Source: Cypionkella sp. (GTDB taxonomy: Bacteria > Pseudomonadota > Alphaproteobacteria > Rhodobacterales > Rhodobacteraceae). From it: a stretch of DNA of 23,630 bases. Below the pieces are notes generated by a model. The model was not told the origin of the DNA and made no database searches. It worked only from the letters and a program-made list of their open reading frames with translations. The DNA lies in NCBI GenBank assembly GCA_023255415.1, contig JALRIN010000041.1:1-23630 (forward strand). The letters are read 5' to 3'. Numbering within the stretch: position 1 is the first letter of the stretch; each line of letters opens with the position of its first letter. Position numbers and translations under genes: made by a program. Shown here in pieces: positions 1 through 7,676 of the stretch.

Positions 1-395
1 CCGTAAAGGGTGTCGTTATCGCCCCCACCGGTAACAAAGTCATCGCCCTCGTCACCGTAAATGATATCGGAGCCCGCGTCGCCCGACAGAGTATCATTGC
101 CCAGACCACCGGTGATCGAGTCGTTGTCGAGGCCGCCATAAATCGAGTCGCTGCCGTCACCTGCGAAAATAGTGTCAGCACCTGCGCCGCCATTGACATA
201 GTCATTGCCCACGCCCGCCGTAACGATGTCATTGCCATTGCCTGCAAGGATTGAATCATCACCTGATCCACCATCGATCGTATCATTGCCTTCGAAAGCA
301 GTGATCGTATCATTGCCTCCCAAGCCATTGATTATCTCTGCGGCGGATGTGCCGGCGATCAGATCGTCGTTGTTGGTACCATCGATTGGGGGCAT
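1..395 (-). CDS. RTX calcium-binding repeat protein, N-terminal part (3' end outside window)
   Basis: The reverse strand encodes 131 residues from an ATG at 395 and is still open at the window edge. About twelve nonapeptide repeats of the GGxGxDxUx type start near residue 24 (for example GGNDTI, GSGDDSI, GAGADTI, GLGNDTL). Such repeats form Ca2+-binding parallel beta-rolls in proteins exported by type I secretion, whose uncleaved signal lies at the C-terminus; here that end is outside the window. The start is well fixed: GGAG sits 9 nt upstream and an in-frame TAA lies two codons before the ATG. No Sec signal peptide is visible. Because the repeats begin almost at the N-terminus, any enzymatic or adhesin domain must lie further downstream. 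The family is clear; the specific function (toxin, protease, adhesin, S-layer) cannot be told. Confidence 0.9.
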   Translation of the reverse strand, partial: MPPIDGTNNDDLIAGTSAAEIINGLGGNDTITAFEGNDTIDGGSGDDSILAGNGNDIVTAGVGNDYVNGGAGADTIFAGDGSDSIYGGLDNDSITGGLGNDTLSGDAGSDIIYGDEGDDFVTGGGDNDTLY

Positions 396-1061
396 GACGC
401 GTTACTCCGTAAAAAATCGTTAAGTGGCCAAACAGCTGACCGAAAACATTAACGCGAGATGTGCACAAAGGTTACCAAACCGTCAATGACGCCATTTCGA
501 TAAGCGAAACGCAAAAATATTAGCGCAGCCGCCATGGCGCAACCCGCAGTTGAAGTACGTCTTGCTAGGCAATCGGATAGTCTGACCCTAAATCCAGCCT
601 GAATGAGCTTAAATATCTAAATTAATTCACTAAATCGGATTTTCACGCTCTGCTTTTCAGAGCGGCCCACTCCGCAGGCCAACCGGATTTGCTCGAAATC
701 GTAAACAATCTGTTTCCAATGTTTTTATCAGCGCCTTTGGTGAAATCATTGATTTGGTAACGATTTGCCTTGGATCTGCGCTTGGCCGCGCAAAGGCGGC
801 GCGCACCGATTCTGCCTGCAACTGGCAGGCAACAGGCGAGAAGCCCCGGTCAACATGACGCAAAATTGAAGAAAATGCCTTTTCAAGACTGCTCTTGAAG
901 CGACAGGTATTTGTCTCAAAATCTTGTCTCTTTCGCCTGATTTCAGGCGGCAGACGCGATGTTTTACAGTTCCCATCGCGCGGCTGAATGGTTAACCTCT
1001 GCCGCAGAGACGGCTTGGTTCACGCGTAGGGCCTGCGCCGTATGTAAGGTGTATATGTAAA
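396..1061. other. Long AT-richer intergenic region between divergent RTX and IclR genes
   Basis: This 666-base stretch holds no ORF that looks coding; the short open frames have no family resemblance and no convincing ribosome binding site. It is visibly richer in A and T than its surroundings, as expected of a regulatory region for two divergent genes. The right half carries several inverted repeats (813-831, 882-899, 934-949) and a direct repeat TTGTCTC at 911-917 and 924-930. No clear -35/-10 pair could be fixed for either gene. Confidence 0.6.
882..949. promoter_or_regulatory. Cluster of inverted repeats upstream of the IclR-type regulator
   Basis: Two perfect palindromic elements lie 110-180 bases before the regulator gene. 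TTCAAGA-CTGC-TCTTGAA occupies 882-899 and CGCCTGA-TT-TCAGGCG occupies 934-949. Between them are a looser GACA/TGTC pair and two copies of TTGTCTC 13 bases apart. IclR-family proteins commonly bind short palindromes in their own promoter region, so these are candidate operators. This is inference from position and symmetry only. Confidence 0.35.
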
Positions 1062-1835
1062 TTGGTTGAGCAGCTTCAGCGCGCAGAAGGGGGTCAGACT
1101 GGCCTTGATGGCTCGATGAGCCGGGTGTTGCAAGTTGCCGAAGCTGTCGCGGCATATGGCCCGATCCCGTTATCAGACCTCTGCGCACGACTCGACTTTA
1201 GCAAGGCTTCGATCTGGCGCTGCCTGGATGTGCTGAGAGATCGCAATTGGGTCAGAATGCGTCTGGGCGACAATGCCTTTGAGGCCACTTTGAAATTTGC
1301 GCAAACCGCGGCGGGCCGTCACCGAAGCATTGCGAACGCAAGCGAAATCAACGCGTTTTTGCGGCAATTGATCGCCGATGGTCCGTTTTTTGTGGAATTT
1401 GGCGCCTTGGTTTCGCCCGGGCATTTCATGATTCTAGAGGCATCGAAGGTCTCGTCCTATGATCGACCCACGCGGTCTTTGGTGGATGACGAAATTTCGA
1501 TCGCGGCCCAAATGGGGCTGAGCCCAGCCGAAAAAGTAGTGCATCTGTCAAGCTATCTGCAGCACTGTTCTGAAGAAGAACGCCGCTGCATTCAGTCGGG
1601 CGAACATGGCAAGCACATACGTCAACTGGAAGCAGAGGGTTTGGTCTGGGGGCAAGAGCGGACGTCCTTTGCCGCGCCGTGTCTGGTGCCAAACCTGATG
1701 GGGGCGGCCTTTCGCGTCGAGTTGAAGGCGGCGGCCTTAACCAATTTTCAGGCGATCGAGGCGGTGGCGCGCAGATTTCGCGGGCCCAAGCCGATACGAC
1801 TTTTGGCGGCAGAGAGGGTGCCGCCCACAGTCTAA
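1062..1835 (+). CDS. IclR-family transcriptional regulator (divergent)
   Basis: The product has an N-terminal winged helix-turn-helix (around residues 20-70, with LSDLCARLDFSKASIWRCL as the recognition region) followed by a larger C-terminal effector-type domain, the IclR layout and normal length. The longest form starts at TTG 1062 and gives 257 residues. An in-frame ATG at 1116 would give 239 residues and begins just before the HTH. Neither has a strong ribosome binding site: a weak TAAGG lies 12-13 nt before the TTG. The C-terminal domain is divergent, so the ligand cannot be predicted. It converges on the hydantoinase-like gene and is divergent from the RTX gene. IclR proteins often control neighbouring catabolic genes and themselves, but no specific target is shown here. 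Confidence 0.75.
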   Translation: MVEQLQRAEGGQTGLDGSMSRVLQVAEAVAAYGPIPLSDLCARLDFSKASIWRCLDVLRDRNWVRMRLGDNAFEATLKFAQTAAGRHRSIANASEINAFLRQLIADGPFFVEFGALVSPGHFMILEASKVSSYDRPTRSLVDDEISIAAQMGLSPAEKVVHLSSYLQHCSEEERRCIQSGEHGKHIRQLEAEGLVWGQERTSFAAPCLVPNLMGAAFRVELKAAALTNFQAIEAVARRFRGPKPIRLLAAERVPPTV

Positions 1836-1861
1836 GGCGCGCAAGTGGCACGGGCCAAGTC

Positions 1862-1918
1862 GGGGGGCTGTCTGCCCCCCAACGGCTTTGCGCGCAAAGC
1901 CTCCCCCCGAGGATATTT
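1862..1918. terminator. Double hairpin between convergent genes with GAGGATATTTTC tail
   Basis: Two adjacent stem-loops fill the gap between the IclR and hydantoinase stops. The first is GGGGGGC-TGTCT-GCCCCCC (1862-1880). The second is the 18-base perfect palindrome GGCTTTGCGCGCAAAGCC (1884-1901). They are followed by CCCCCCGAGGATATTTTC. From memory, the C-rich run plus GAGGATATTT recurs at gene ends in Rhodobacterales. A bidirectional terminator is the simplest reading, although a classical long U-tract is present only as TTTT. Confidence 0.55.
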
Positions 1919-3946
1919 TCAGACAGATGAAGCTGCAGCCTCGCGCTTATGGGCCACGCGGGGGCGGCCTGCTGCCGTAGCGGTGACGGTGGCTTCGATG
2001 AACATCGGGCTGCCTTCGACCTCGGCCTCGCGGATTTGCGCGGCGGTGGTCAGGCGCAGATCTTCGGCGCCTGCGGCGCGGGCACGGCTGCTGGCTTCGC
2101 GCGCCATCGCGGCTTCGGCGGCGGCAAGGGCTGTGGCGCGGCTAGAGAACTGTTGCAGACCTTCGGCGAAATGCACGGTGAAGCGGCCCTCAGAAGGGCT
2201 GGTCACGATGACCGAGGCGCGTTGACTGATTTGGCCGACCACCGCGCCGATGGCATTGGCCACCCCTGCGTGCTCGGGCAGGATCATTTGGCAGTTCAGC
2301 CGCGCGCCCACCGCGCCGTAATAGCTGGGCGCCGAGGCGCCAAGGCCGATCACTGGCACGCCAAGCCGGGCTTCAAGCTGCACGATGCCGCGATGTTGGC
2401 CAAAGGCGGCTGCGGTCAGCGGATGGCGGGCAAGGGTTTCGGGGGATTGGCCTGCGAAGGCGCTATCCTCATCGAAGGCAGCTTCAAGCAGGCAATCGAC
2501 GGTTTGCTGGGTCAACTGATCAATGATGGCTTGGGCAAAGGCGGCGGGATCGGTCGAGAACCGCTCGCCCGCGCCGTTGCGGCGGCGGCCCAATAGCCGT
2601 AGCGCCTTTTGCGCGGCCGTGGCGTCCCAAGCCGTCAGCCCGCCTGCAACATGGCTGGCATCTGACGGGGTCACCCCTGCGATCATCACAAGGCCACGCG
2701 CGACAAGCCGTTCAAGCGCTGCCACTTCAAGCCTTGTGGTCAGGGCTTGCGCCATCGGCATAGGGGCGGTGATCCGCGCCAGAACCGTGGCCTCGCGCGG
2801 GGTGAGACCGCCGGTCTGTCCTGTCATCGGCACCACGAAGCGGCCATCGAATTCGCCTGCGGTTTCGGTGGCAAGCGCGCGGTCAAGTGCTGCGTGCACA
2901 AGGCCGGGATGTTGTTGGGCCAAAAGCGCCACCGGGATCAGGCGGCGCGGACCGAGCCGCAGCCCACCATTCAGGCCTTCGGTTTTCAGATGCACCTCGC
3001 TGTCGCCGCCAAGGCCGGTGGTGCGCATCGCCACCGCCTCGACCATGGTGCGAAAGCCGCCAACGCGCGCACCCTGCGGGTCGATCTCGGGCAGGCCATC
3101 GCGCAGCAGCGCGACATCGGTGGTGGTGCCGCCGATGTCAGAAACCAGCGCGTCGCTTGCCCCCGTCAGCCAGCGTGCACCAACGATGCTGGCGGCGGGG
3201 CCTGAAAGGATGGTTTCGATCGGGCGTTCGCGCACCATTGCGGCAGAGATCAGCGCGCCATCACCACGCACCACCATCAGCGGGGCCTGAATGCCGCTGG
3301 CCACCAGATGGCTTTCACAAGCGGCAACCAGACGGTCGATCATGCCGATCAGCCGCGCGTTCAACACCGCCGTCAGCGCGCGTTTGGGGCCATTAAGCTG
3401 GGCGGAGAGTTCATGCGAGCAGGTCACAGGCCGCGCCGTGACCCGGCGGATAAGATCGCGGATGGTGATTTCATGCGCGGGGTTGCGGGTGGCAAAGCGG
3501 GCAGCGACAGCAAAGCCCATCACCTCGGGGCCAAGCGCGCGCAGCTGGATTTCGAGGGCGGCGAGATCCAGCGGGGCAGCCTCGGTGCCGGCATGGCTGT
3601 GGCCGCCGGCAATGCGCACCACAGGATCGCCCTTCAGCGCCTCGGTCAGGCCGCCGCGCTCTAGATCATCGGCGTCAAAGCCCACAAAGATCAGCGCGAC
3701 GCGGCCGCCTTGGCCTTCGACCAGCGCATTGGTGGCCAGGGTGGTCGAGAGCGAGACCAACGCCACCTCGGCAGCACTAACTCCCGATTCTGCCAGCGCG
3801 GCATCGACCGCGCGGCCAATGCCAAGCGCCAGATCGCCGCGCGTGGTCAGCGATTTGGCCGATCCGATGACGCGATCGGCGGCCTCGTCCACGATCACCG
3901 CATCGGTATAAGTGCCCCCGGTATCGACGCCAAGAAAATAGGCCAT
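1919..3946 (-). CDS. Hydantoinase/oxoprolinase family protein (HyuA-like)
   Basis: This 675-residue protein begins with GVDTGGTYTDAVIVDE, the phosphate-binding loop of the HyuA / acetone carboxylase beta / 5-oxoprolinase family. It continues with LSTTLATNALVEG and then SGPAASIVGA and SDIGGTTTDVALL near residues 235-275, the second half of the actin-like ATP site. Members cleave cyclic amides (N-methylhydantoin, 5-oxoproline) or carboxylate ketones with ATP. No HyuB partner gene is adjacent, and the C-terminus lacks the extended domain of full 5-oxoprolinases, so the substrate is open. The ATG at 3946 follows a weak GAGAGCGCAGC. The gene lies 53 nt after rpoN on the same strand and could be co-transcribed with it. 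It converges on the IclR-family gene through a double hairpin. Confidence 0.85.
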   Translation of the reverse strand: MAYFLGVDTGGTYTDAVIVDEAADRVIGSAKSLTTRGDLALGIGRAVDAALAESGVSAAEVALVSLSTTLATNALVEGQGGRVALIFVGFDADDLERGGLTEALKGDPVVRIAGGHSHAGTEAAPLDLAALEIQLRALGPEVMGFAVAARFATRNPAHEITIRDLIRRVTARPVTCSHELSAQLNGPKRALTAVLNARLIGMIDRLVAACESHLVASGIQAPLMVVRGDGALISAAMVRERPIETILSGPAASIVGARWLTGASDALVSDIGGTTTDVALLRDGLPEIDPQGARVGGFRTMVEAVAMRTTGLGGDSEVHLKTEGLNGGLRLGPRRLIPVALLAQQHPGLVHAALDRALATETAGEFDGRFVVPMTGQTGGLTPREATVLARITAPMPMAQALTTRLEVAALERLVARGLVMIAGVTPSDASHVAGGLTAWDATAAQKALRLLGRRRNGAGERFSTDPAAFAQAIIDQLTQQTVDCLLEAAFDEDSAFAGQSPETLARHPLTAAAFGQHRGIVQLEARLGVPVIGLGASAPSYYGAVGARLNCQMILPEHAGVANAIGAVVGQISQRASVIVTSPSEGRFTVHFAEGLQQFSSRATALAAAEAAMAREASSRARAAGAEDLRLTTAAQIREAEVEGSPMFIEATVTATAAGRPRVAHKREAAASSV

Positions 3947-3999
3947 GCTGCGCTCTCGCTTTGTTGCAGGCTGGCAGATAGCGCGCGGCTGCGGCGGCG

Positions 4000-5310
4000 T
4001 CAGCCCTTAGAACGACCTTTTTCGCCTAAAGGCGGCAGTAATCGGCTTTTGCGGCGGTATGCTGCGGGAATGCCCAGCATTTCGCGGTATTTGGCGACTG
4101 TGCGGCGGGCCAGCGCGACGCCGGTCTTTTGGGCAATAGCCACCACCAAGGCCGCGTCTGACAGCGGGGCATGGCGTGGTTCGGCCCCGATCAACTGCGA
4201 CAGCCAAGCCCGCAACGCCGCAGCTGACAGCACGAGCCCCCCCGCGCCCAGCGCAGGGCTGAACAGGCTGCGCAGCCACCAAGTGCCATGCGGTGTGTCA
4301 AGGCTGGCCCCTGCGACGACGCGGCTGATGGTGCTTTCATGCACCCCCAGCGTTTCGGCCAGATCGGCCATGGTCATTGGCAAGAGCGCGATTTGCCCAA
4401 AGCGCAACGCCGGTTGCTGGCGCTGCACGATGTCGTGGCCCACCAGCAAAAGCGTGGCGTTGCGGGCCTGCACCATCCGTTCGACCGCGCGTGCGGCGCT
4501 GAGGGCAGCGGCAGTGCCTTTGGCGTTTGGATCAACCTGCAAACTGGGCAGGGCAGAGCCGTTCAGCGCCACCGACCAACCATCTGCCTCGGGGCGCACC
4601 AGCAGATCGGGCGGGCGGCGCAGGCTTGGGCTATCGGCGGAAAAATCGGCTCCGGGCTTTGGGTTCATCGCGCGGATCGTGGCAAGGCAGTCGCGGGCCT
4701 GAGCTTCGGTCTGTTTGGTCTGCCGCGCCAGCCGCGCGATATCGCCACTGGCCAGGACATCCAGATTTTGCAGCACCCGCTCCATCGCTGCAGATAGCAC
4801 CCCGCTGTCTTCGGCCTGAAGCCGCAGGCATTCAGCCAGATTGCGGGCAAATATGCCCGCAGGATCAAGCCGTTGCAGGCGCATCAGCACGGCCTCTACC
4901 TCGGCAAGCGGCAAACCAAGGCTCGTGGCAATCGCGCCCAGATCGCGACCAAGCCAGCCCGAAGGCTCCAGCGCCTCGACCAAGGCCAAGGCGATCGGGG
5001 TTTGCGGGCAAGGCAGCGACAGCGCATCGATCTGCGCCAGCACATGCGCAATTAAACTGGGCGACGAGCTGGGCAGCTCTGCCGCAGCGCCCAAGCCTTG
5101 GGCCTGAAAAACGCCCGACCAGCGCGGCAACCAATCCTGCGGTTCGGGGGCTGGGCCCAGCCGCAAAAACGGGTTCTCGGCGGCCTGCTCTTCAAGATAG
5201 CGCGTCAGACCAGCCGCATCGCTGCGCAACAGCGCAATCGAGGTTTGCAAGCTGGTGTTCAGCACAAGCCGCTGGGTCTGGGTCAATCGAAGCTGCTGGC
5301 GGTTCCTCAT
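4000..5310 (-). CDS. rpoN: RNA polymerase sigma-54 factor
   Basis: Sigma-54 directs RNA polymerase to -24/-12 promoters that need an AAA+ activator. The 436-residue product shows region I (Q/L-rich, LTQTQRLVLNTSLQ, ending AENPFL), the core-binding region, the DNA-binding segment GVHESTISRVVAG...LDTPHGTWWLR, and an RpoN box ARRTVAKYRE at residues 401-410. It is shorter than the usual 480-500 residues, mainly through a reduced acidic region II, as known for Rhodobacter proteins. I prefer ATG 5310: AGG lies 8 nt upstream, whereas a TTG at 5316 would be too close to it. The usual neighbours (lptB, hpf, ptsN) are absent: hyuA follows and the selD fusion is divergent. It could be a specialised paralog. 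Confidence 0.95.
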   Translation of the reverse strand: MRNRQQLRLTQTQRLVLNTSLQTSIALLRSDAAGLTRYLEEQAAENPFLRLGPAPEPQDWLPRWSGVFQAQGLGAAAELPSSSPSLIAHVLAQIDALSLPCPQTPIALALVEALEPSGWLGRDLGAIATSLGLPLAEVEAVLMRLQRLDPAGIFARNLAECLRLQAEDSGVLSAAMERVLQNLDVLASGDIARLARQTKQTEAQARDCLATIRAMNPKPGADFSADSPSLRRPPDLLVRPEADGWSVALNGSALPSLQVDPNAKGTAAALSAARAVERMVQARNATLLLVGHDIVQRQQPALRFGQIALLPMTMADLAETLGVHESTISRVVAGASLDTPHGTWWLRSLFSPALGAGGLVLSAAALRAWLSQLIGAEPRHAPLSDAALVVAIAQKTGVALARRTVAKYREMLGIPAAYRRKSRLLPPLGEKGRSKG

Positions 5311-5418
5311 CCGCAAAACCTAGGCGCTGCCGGCCCCTGCCGCAACTGAAAGCCGCATGGGAATATTATGGCCTTTGCACCCCAGCCACGTTAAGGTTAC
5401 CGCCAGAATGAGGGCAGG

Positions 5419-7593
5419 ATGCGCAACGATTTTCCCATAGTCAAAGATCTGGTGCTGATCGGGGGCGGCCATGCCCATGCTTTGGTGCTGCGGATGTGGG
5501 CGATGAAGCCCTTGGCGGGCGTGCGGGTGACGGTGATCAACCCCGGCCCAGCGGCGCCCTATACCGGCATGTTGCCCGGACATATTGCAGGCCATTACAG
5601 CCGCGACGAGATTATGATCGACCTTGTGCGGCTGGCGCGCTTTGCCGGCGCGCGGGTGATCCTTGATCGGGTGATCGGGCTGGACCGCAACACGCGGCAA
5701 GTGATTTTGCAAAACCGTCCGCCACTGTCTTATGATGTCGCAAGCATTGATATCGGCATCGGCTCGGATCTGCCGCAGGTCGCAGGCTATGATGCGCATG
5801 GCATCGCGGCCAAGCCTTTGGGCGATTATGCCGAACGCTGGGCCAGCTTTGTCGCCCGCGATCTGCCAAGCCCCCAAGTCACAGTCATCGGCGCGGGCGT
5901 CGGCGGGGTCGAGCTGGCGCTGGCCTCGGCCTACCGCTTGGGCGGGCGCGGCAAGGTCACGCTGGTGCAACGCGGGCCAAATGCGCTGCCACTGATCGGA
6001 CGCGGCGCGCGCCACGCCTTGTTGCAGCATCTGGCGCAGGCCAGAGTGGCGCTGATCACCGGGGCCGAACCTGTGGCGATCGAGGCCGATGCTGTGCTGC
6101 TGAAAGACGGGCGGCGCTTGGCATCGGATTTCACCTTGGCGGTGGCGGGGGGGCGGGCGCAAGACTGGCTGGCACAGATCGGGGTCGACACCCACCACGG
6201 CTTTGTCACGGTGGGGCCGACGCTGCAAAGCTCGGATCCTGCGATTTTTGCCGCAGGCGATTGCGCGCATCTGGGCTTTGCGCCAAGGCCCAAAGCGGGG
6301 GTCTATGCCGTGCGCGAGGCCCCTGTTTTGCTGGCCAATCTGCGCGCGGCGCTTTCGGGCGGGCGAATGCGTCGCTACCGGCCGCAGCGCGACTACCTGA
6401 AGCTAATCTCGACGGGCGGGCGCGGGGCTGTGGCCGACAAATGGGGCCTGCCGCTGGATGGCGGTTGGCTTTGGCAGTGGAAAGACCGCATCGACCGCGC
6501 CTTCATGCAGAAATTTGCCGACTATCCACCGATGCGGCGCGATTTGCCCACTGAGGCGGCCTTGGGCCTGGCCGAGGCGATGGGCCCCAAGCCGCTTTGT
6601 GGCGGCTGCGGTGCCAAGCTCGGGGCGGCGGATTTGGCGGCGGCCCTGGCGACAGTGCCCGCGCCGCAGCGCCCCGAGGTGCTATCTGGGCGCGGCGATG
6701 ACGCGGCGATTTTGGCAACCTCTAACGGGGTGCAAGTGCTGACCACCGACCATCTGCGCGCCTTTACCCAAGACGCGCGGCTGATGGCACGGATCGCGGC
6801 GCTGCATGCTTTGGGCGATGTCTGGGCGATGGGGGCCAAGCCGCAGGTGGCGCTGGCGCAGATCACCTTGCCGCCGCTCTCTTCTGCCAAGGGCGGCGAG
6901 ATGCTGGCCGAGATCATGGCAGCCGCAGCCGAGGTCTTTACTGCGGCCGGTGCAGATATTGTCGGCGGCCACAGCTCGATCGGGGCCGAGTTGACCATCG
7001 GCTTTTCCGTCACAGGTCTTGCCGCGCGCGCCATAGCCAAAGGCGGCGCGCAGGCGGGCGATGTGCTTTTGCTGACCAAACCGATCGGCGCGGGCACGGT
7101 GATGGCGGCAGAAATGGCGATGCAGCGCCTGCCGCAGATGCTGCTGGGCGAGGCCGTGGCGCAAACGCTGGCGCAGATGTGCCTCTCCAACGGGCCAGCC
7201 AGCGCTTTGTTGGCCCCCCTTGCCCATGCAATGACAGACGTCACTGGCTTTGGGCTGGCGGGGCATCTGCTGGAAATCCTTGACGCCTCAAATCTTGCAG
7301 CCGAAGTTCAGGCAGACCGCATTCCGCTGCTGCAAGGCGCGCAAGAGCTTGCGGCTTTGGGCATAGCCTCCAGCCTCGCGCCTGCCAATCGCGCGGCAAC
7401 GATTGGGCGTGTGTCTGGCGCAGATAGCCCGCTGAAGGCGCTGCTTTATGATCCGCAAACCGCAGGCGGGCTCTTGGCCGCCCTGCCCCGCGCGGCCGCC
7501 GATGCCCTGCTGCCAAAGCTGCGCGCGCTTGGCTACCCAGCCGCGATCATCGGTGCGCTTACAACCGGCACCGCGCGGATCACCCTGACCTGA
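5419..7593 (+). CDS. selD: Bifunctional FAD/NAD(P) oxidoreductase - selenide, water dikinase
   Basis: This is a 724-residue two-domain protein. Residues 1 to about 375 form a pyridine nucleotide-disulfide oxidoreductase-type flavoprotein: GGGHAH at 15-20 binds FAD, IGAGVGG at 157-163 binds NAD(P)H, and AAGDCAHL is the second FAD motif. Residues from about 390 to the end are SelD, which makes selenophosphate from selenide and ATP. C394-GG-C397-GA-K400 carries the catalytic Cys/Lys (C397 and K400 align with E. coli C17 and K20). It also has GDDAA, GGHS, TDVTGFGLAGH and DPQTAGGLL. This fusion occurs in other bacteria, and the flavoprotein presumably supplies or senses reduced selenium. ATG 5419 follows GAGGGCAGG. 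It is divergent from rpoN by 108 bases and convergent with mnmH, the consumer of selenophosphate. Confidence 0.95.
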   Translation: MRNDFPIVKDLVLIGGGHAHALVLRMWAMKPLAGVRVTVINPGPAAPYTGMLPGHIAGHYSRDEIMIDLVRLARFAGARVILDRVIGLDRNTRQVILQNRPPLSYDVASIDIGIGSDLPQVAGYDAHGIAAKPLGDYAERWASFVARDLPSPQVTVIGAGVGGVELALASAYRLGGRGKVTLVQRGPNALPLIGRGARHALLQHLAQARVALITGAEPVAIEADAVLLKDGRRLASDFTLAVAGGRAQDWLAQIGVDTHHGFVTVGPTLQSSDPAIFAAGDCAHLGFAPRPKAGVYAVREAPVLLANLRAALSGGRMRRYRPQRDYLKLISTGGRGAVADKWGLPLDGGWLWQWKDRIDRAFMQKFADYPPMRRDLPTEAALGLAEAMGPKPLCGGCGAKLGAADLAAALATVPAPQRPEVLSGRGDDAAILATSNGVQVLTTDHLRAFTQDARLMARIAALHALGDVWAMGAKPQVALAQITLPPLSSAKGGEMLAEIMAAAAEVFTAAGADIVGGHSSIGAELTIGFSVTGLAARAIAKGGAQAGDVLLLTKPIGAGTVMAAEMAMQRLPQMLLGEAVAQTLAQMCLSNGPASALLAPLAHAMTDVTGFGLAGHLLEILDASNLAAEVQADRIPLLQGAQELAALGIASSLAPANRAATIGRVSGADSPLKALLYDPQTAGGLLAALPRAAADALLPKLRALGYPAAIIGALTTGTARITLT

Positions 7594-7622
7594 CGCCCGC
7601 CCCGCACGCCAGCCTGAACTGA

Positions 7623-7668
7623 TCCGGCGCAGCCGGACGGTGAGGACCAAACTTGCGGCGCAGCCGCA
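7623..7668. terminator. Twin mini-hairpins between convergent selD fusion and mnmH
   Basis: Two near-identical stem-loops stand 31 bases apart: TCCGGC-GCA-GCCGGA (7623-7637) and TGCGGC-GCA-GCCGCA (7654-7668). Each has six pairs and a GCA loop. They fill the gap between the two stop codons, so a bidirectional transcription end is likely, although no real T-tract follows on either strand. Confidence 0.4.
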
Positions 7669-7676
7669 CCTTTAGA

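Noticed and set aside
205..423. Forward ORF within the RTX region
   Set aside because: It is the complement of the repeat-coding frame; the periodic Asp/Gly repeats on the reverse strand show that strand is coding.
2523..3290. Long forward-strand open frames opposite the hyuA-like gene
   Set aside because: They are shadow frames of a high-GC gene; composition is low-complexity Arg/Ser/Pro and the reverse strand has clear family motifs.
5363..5385. Possible sigma-54 promoter (TGG...TTGCA) before the selD fusion
   Set aside because: The GG and GC elements are 5 rather than 10 bases apart, so the -24/-12 spacing fails.
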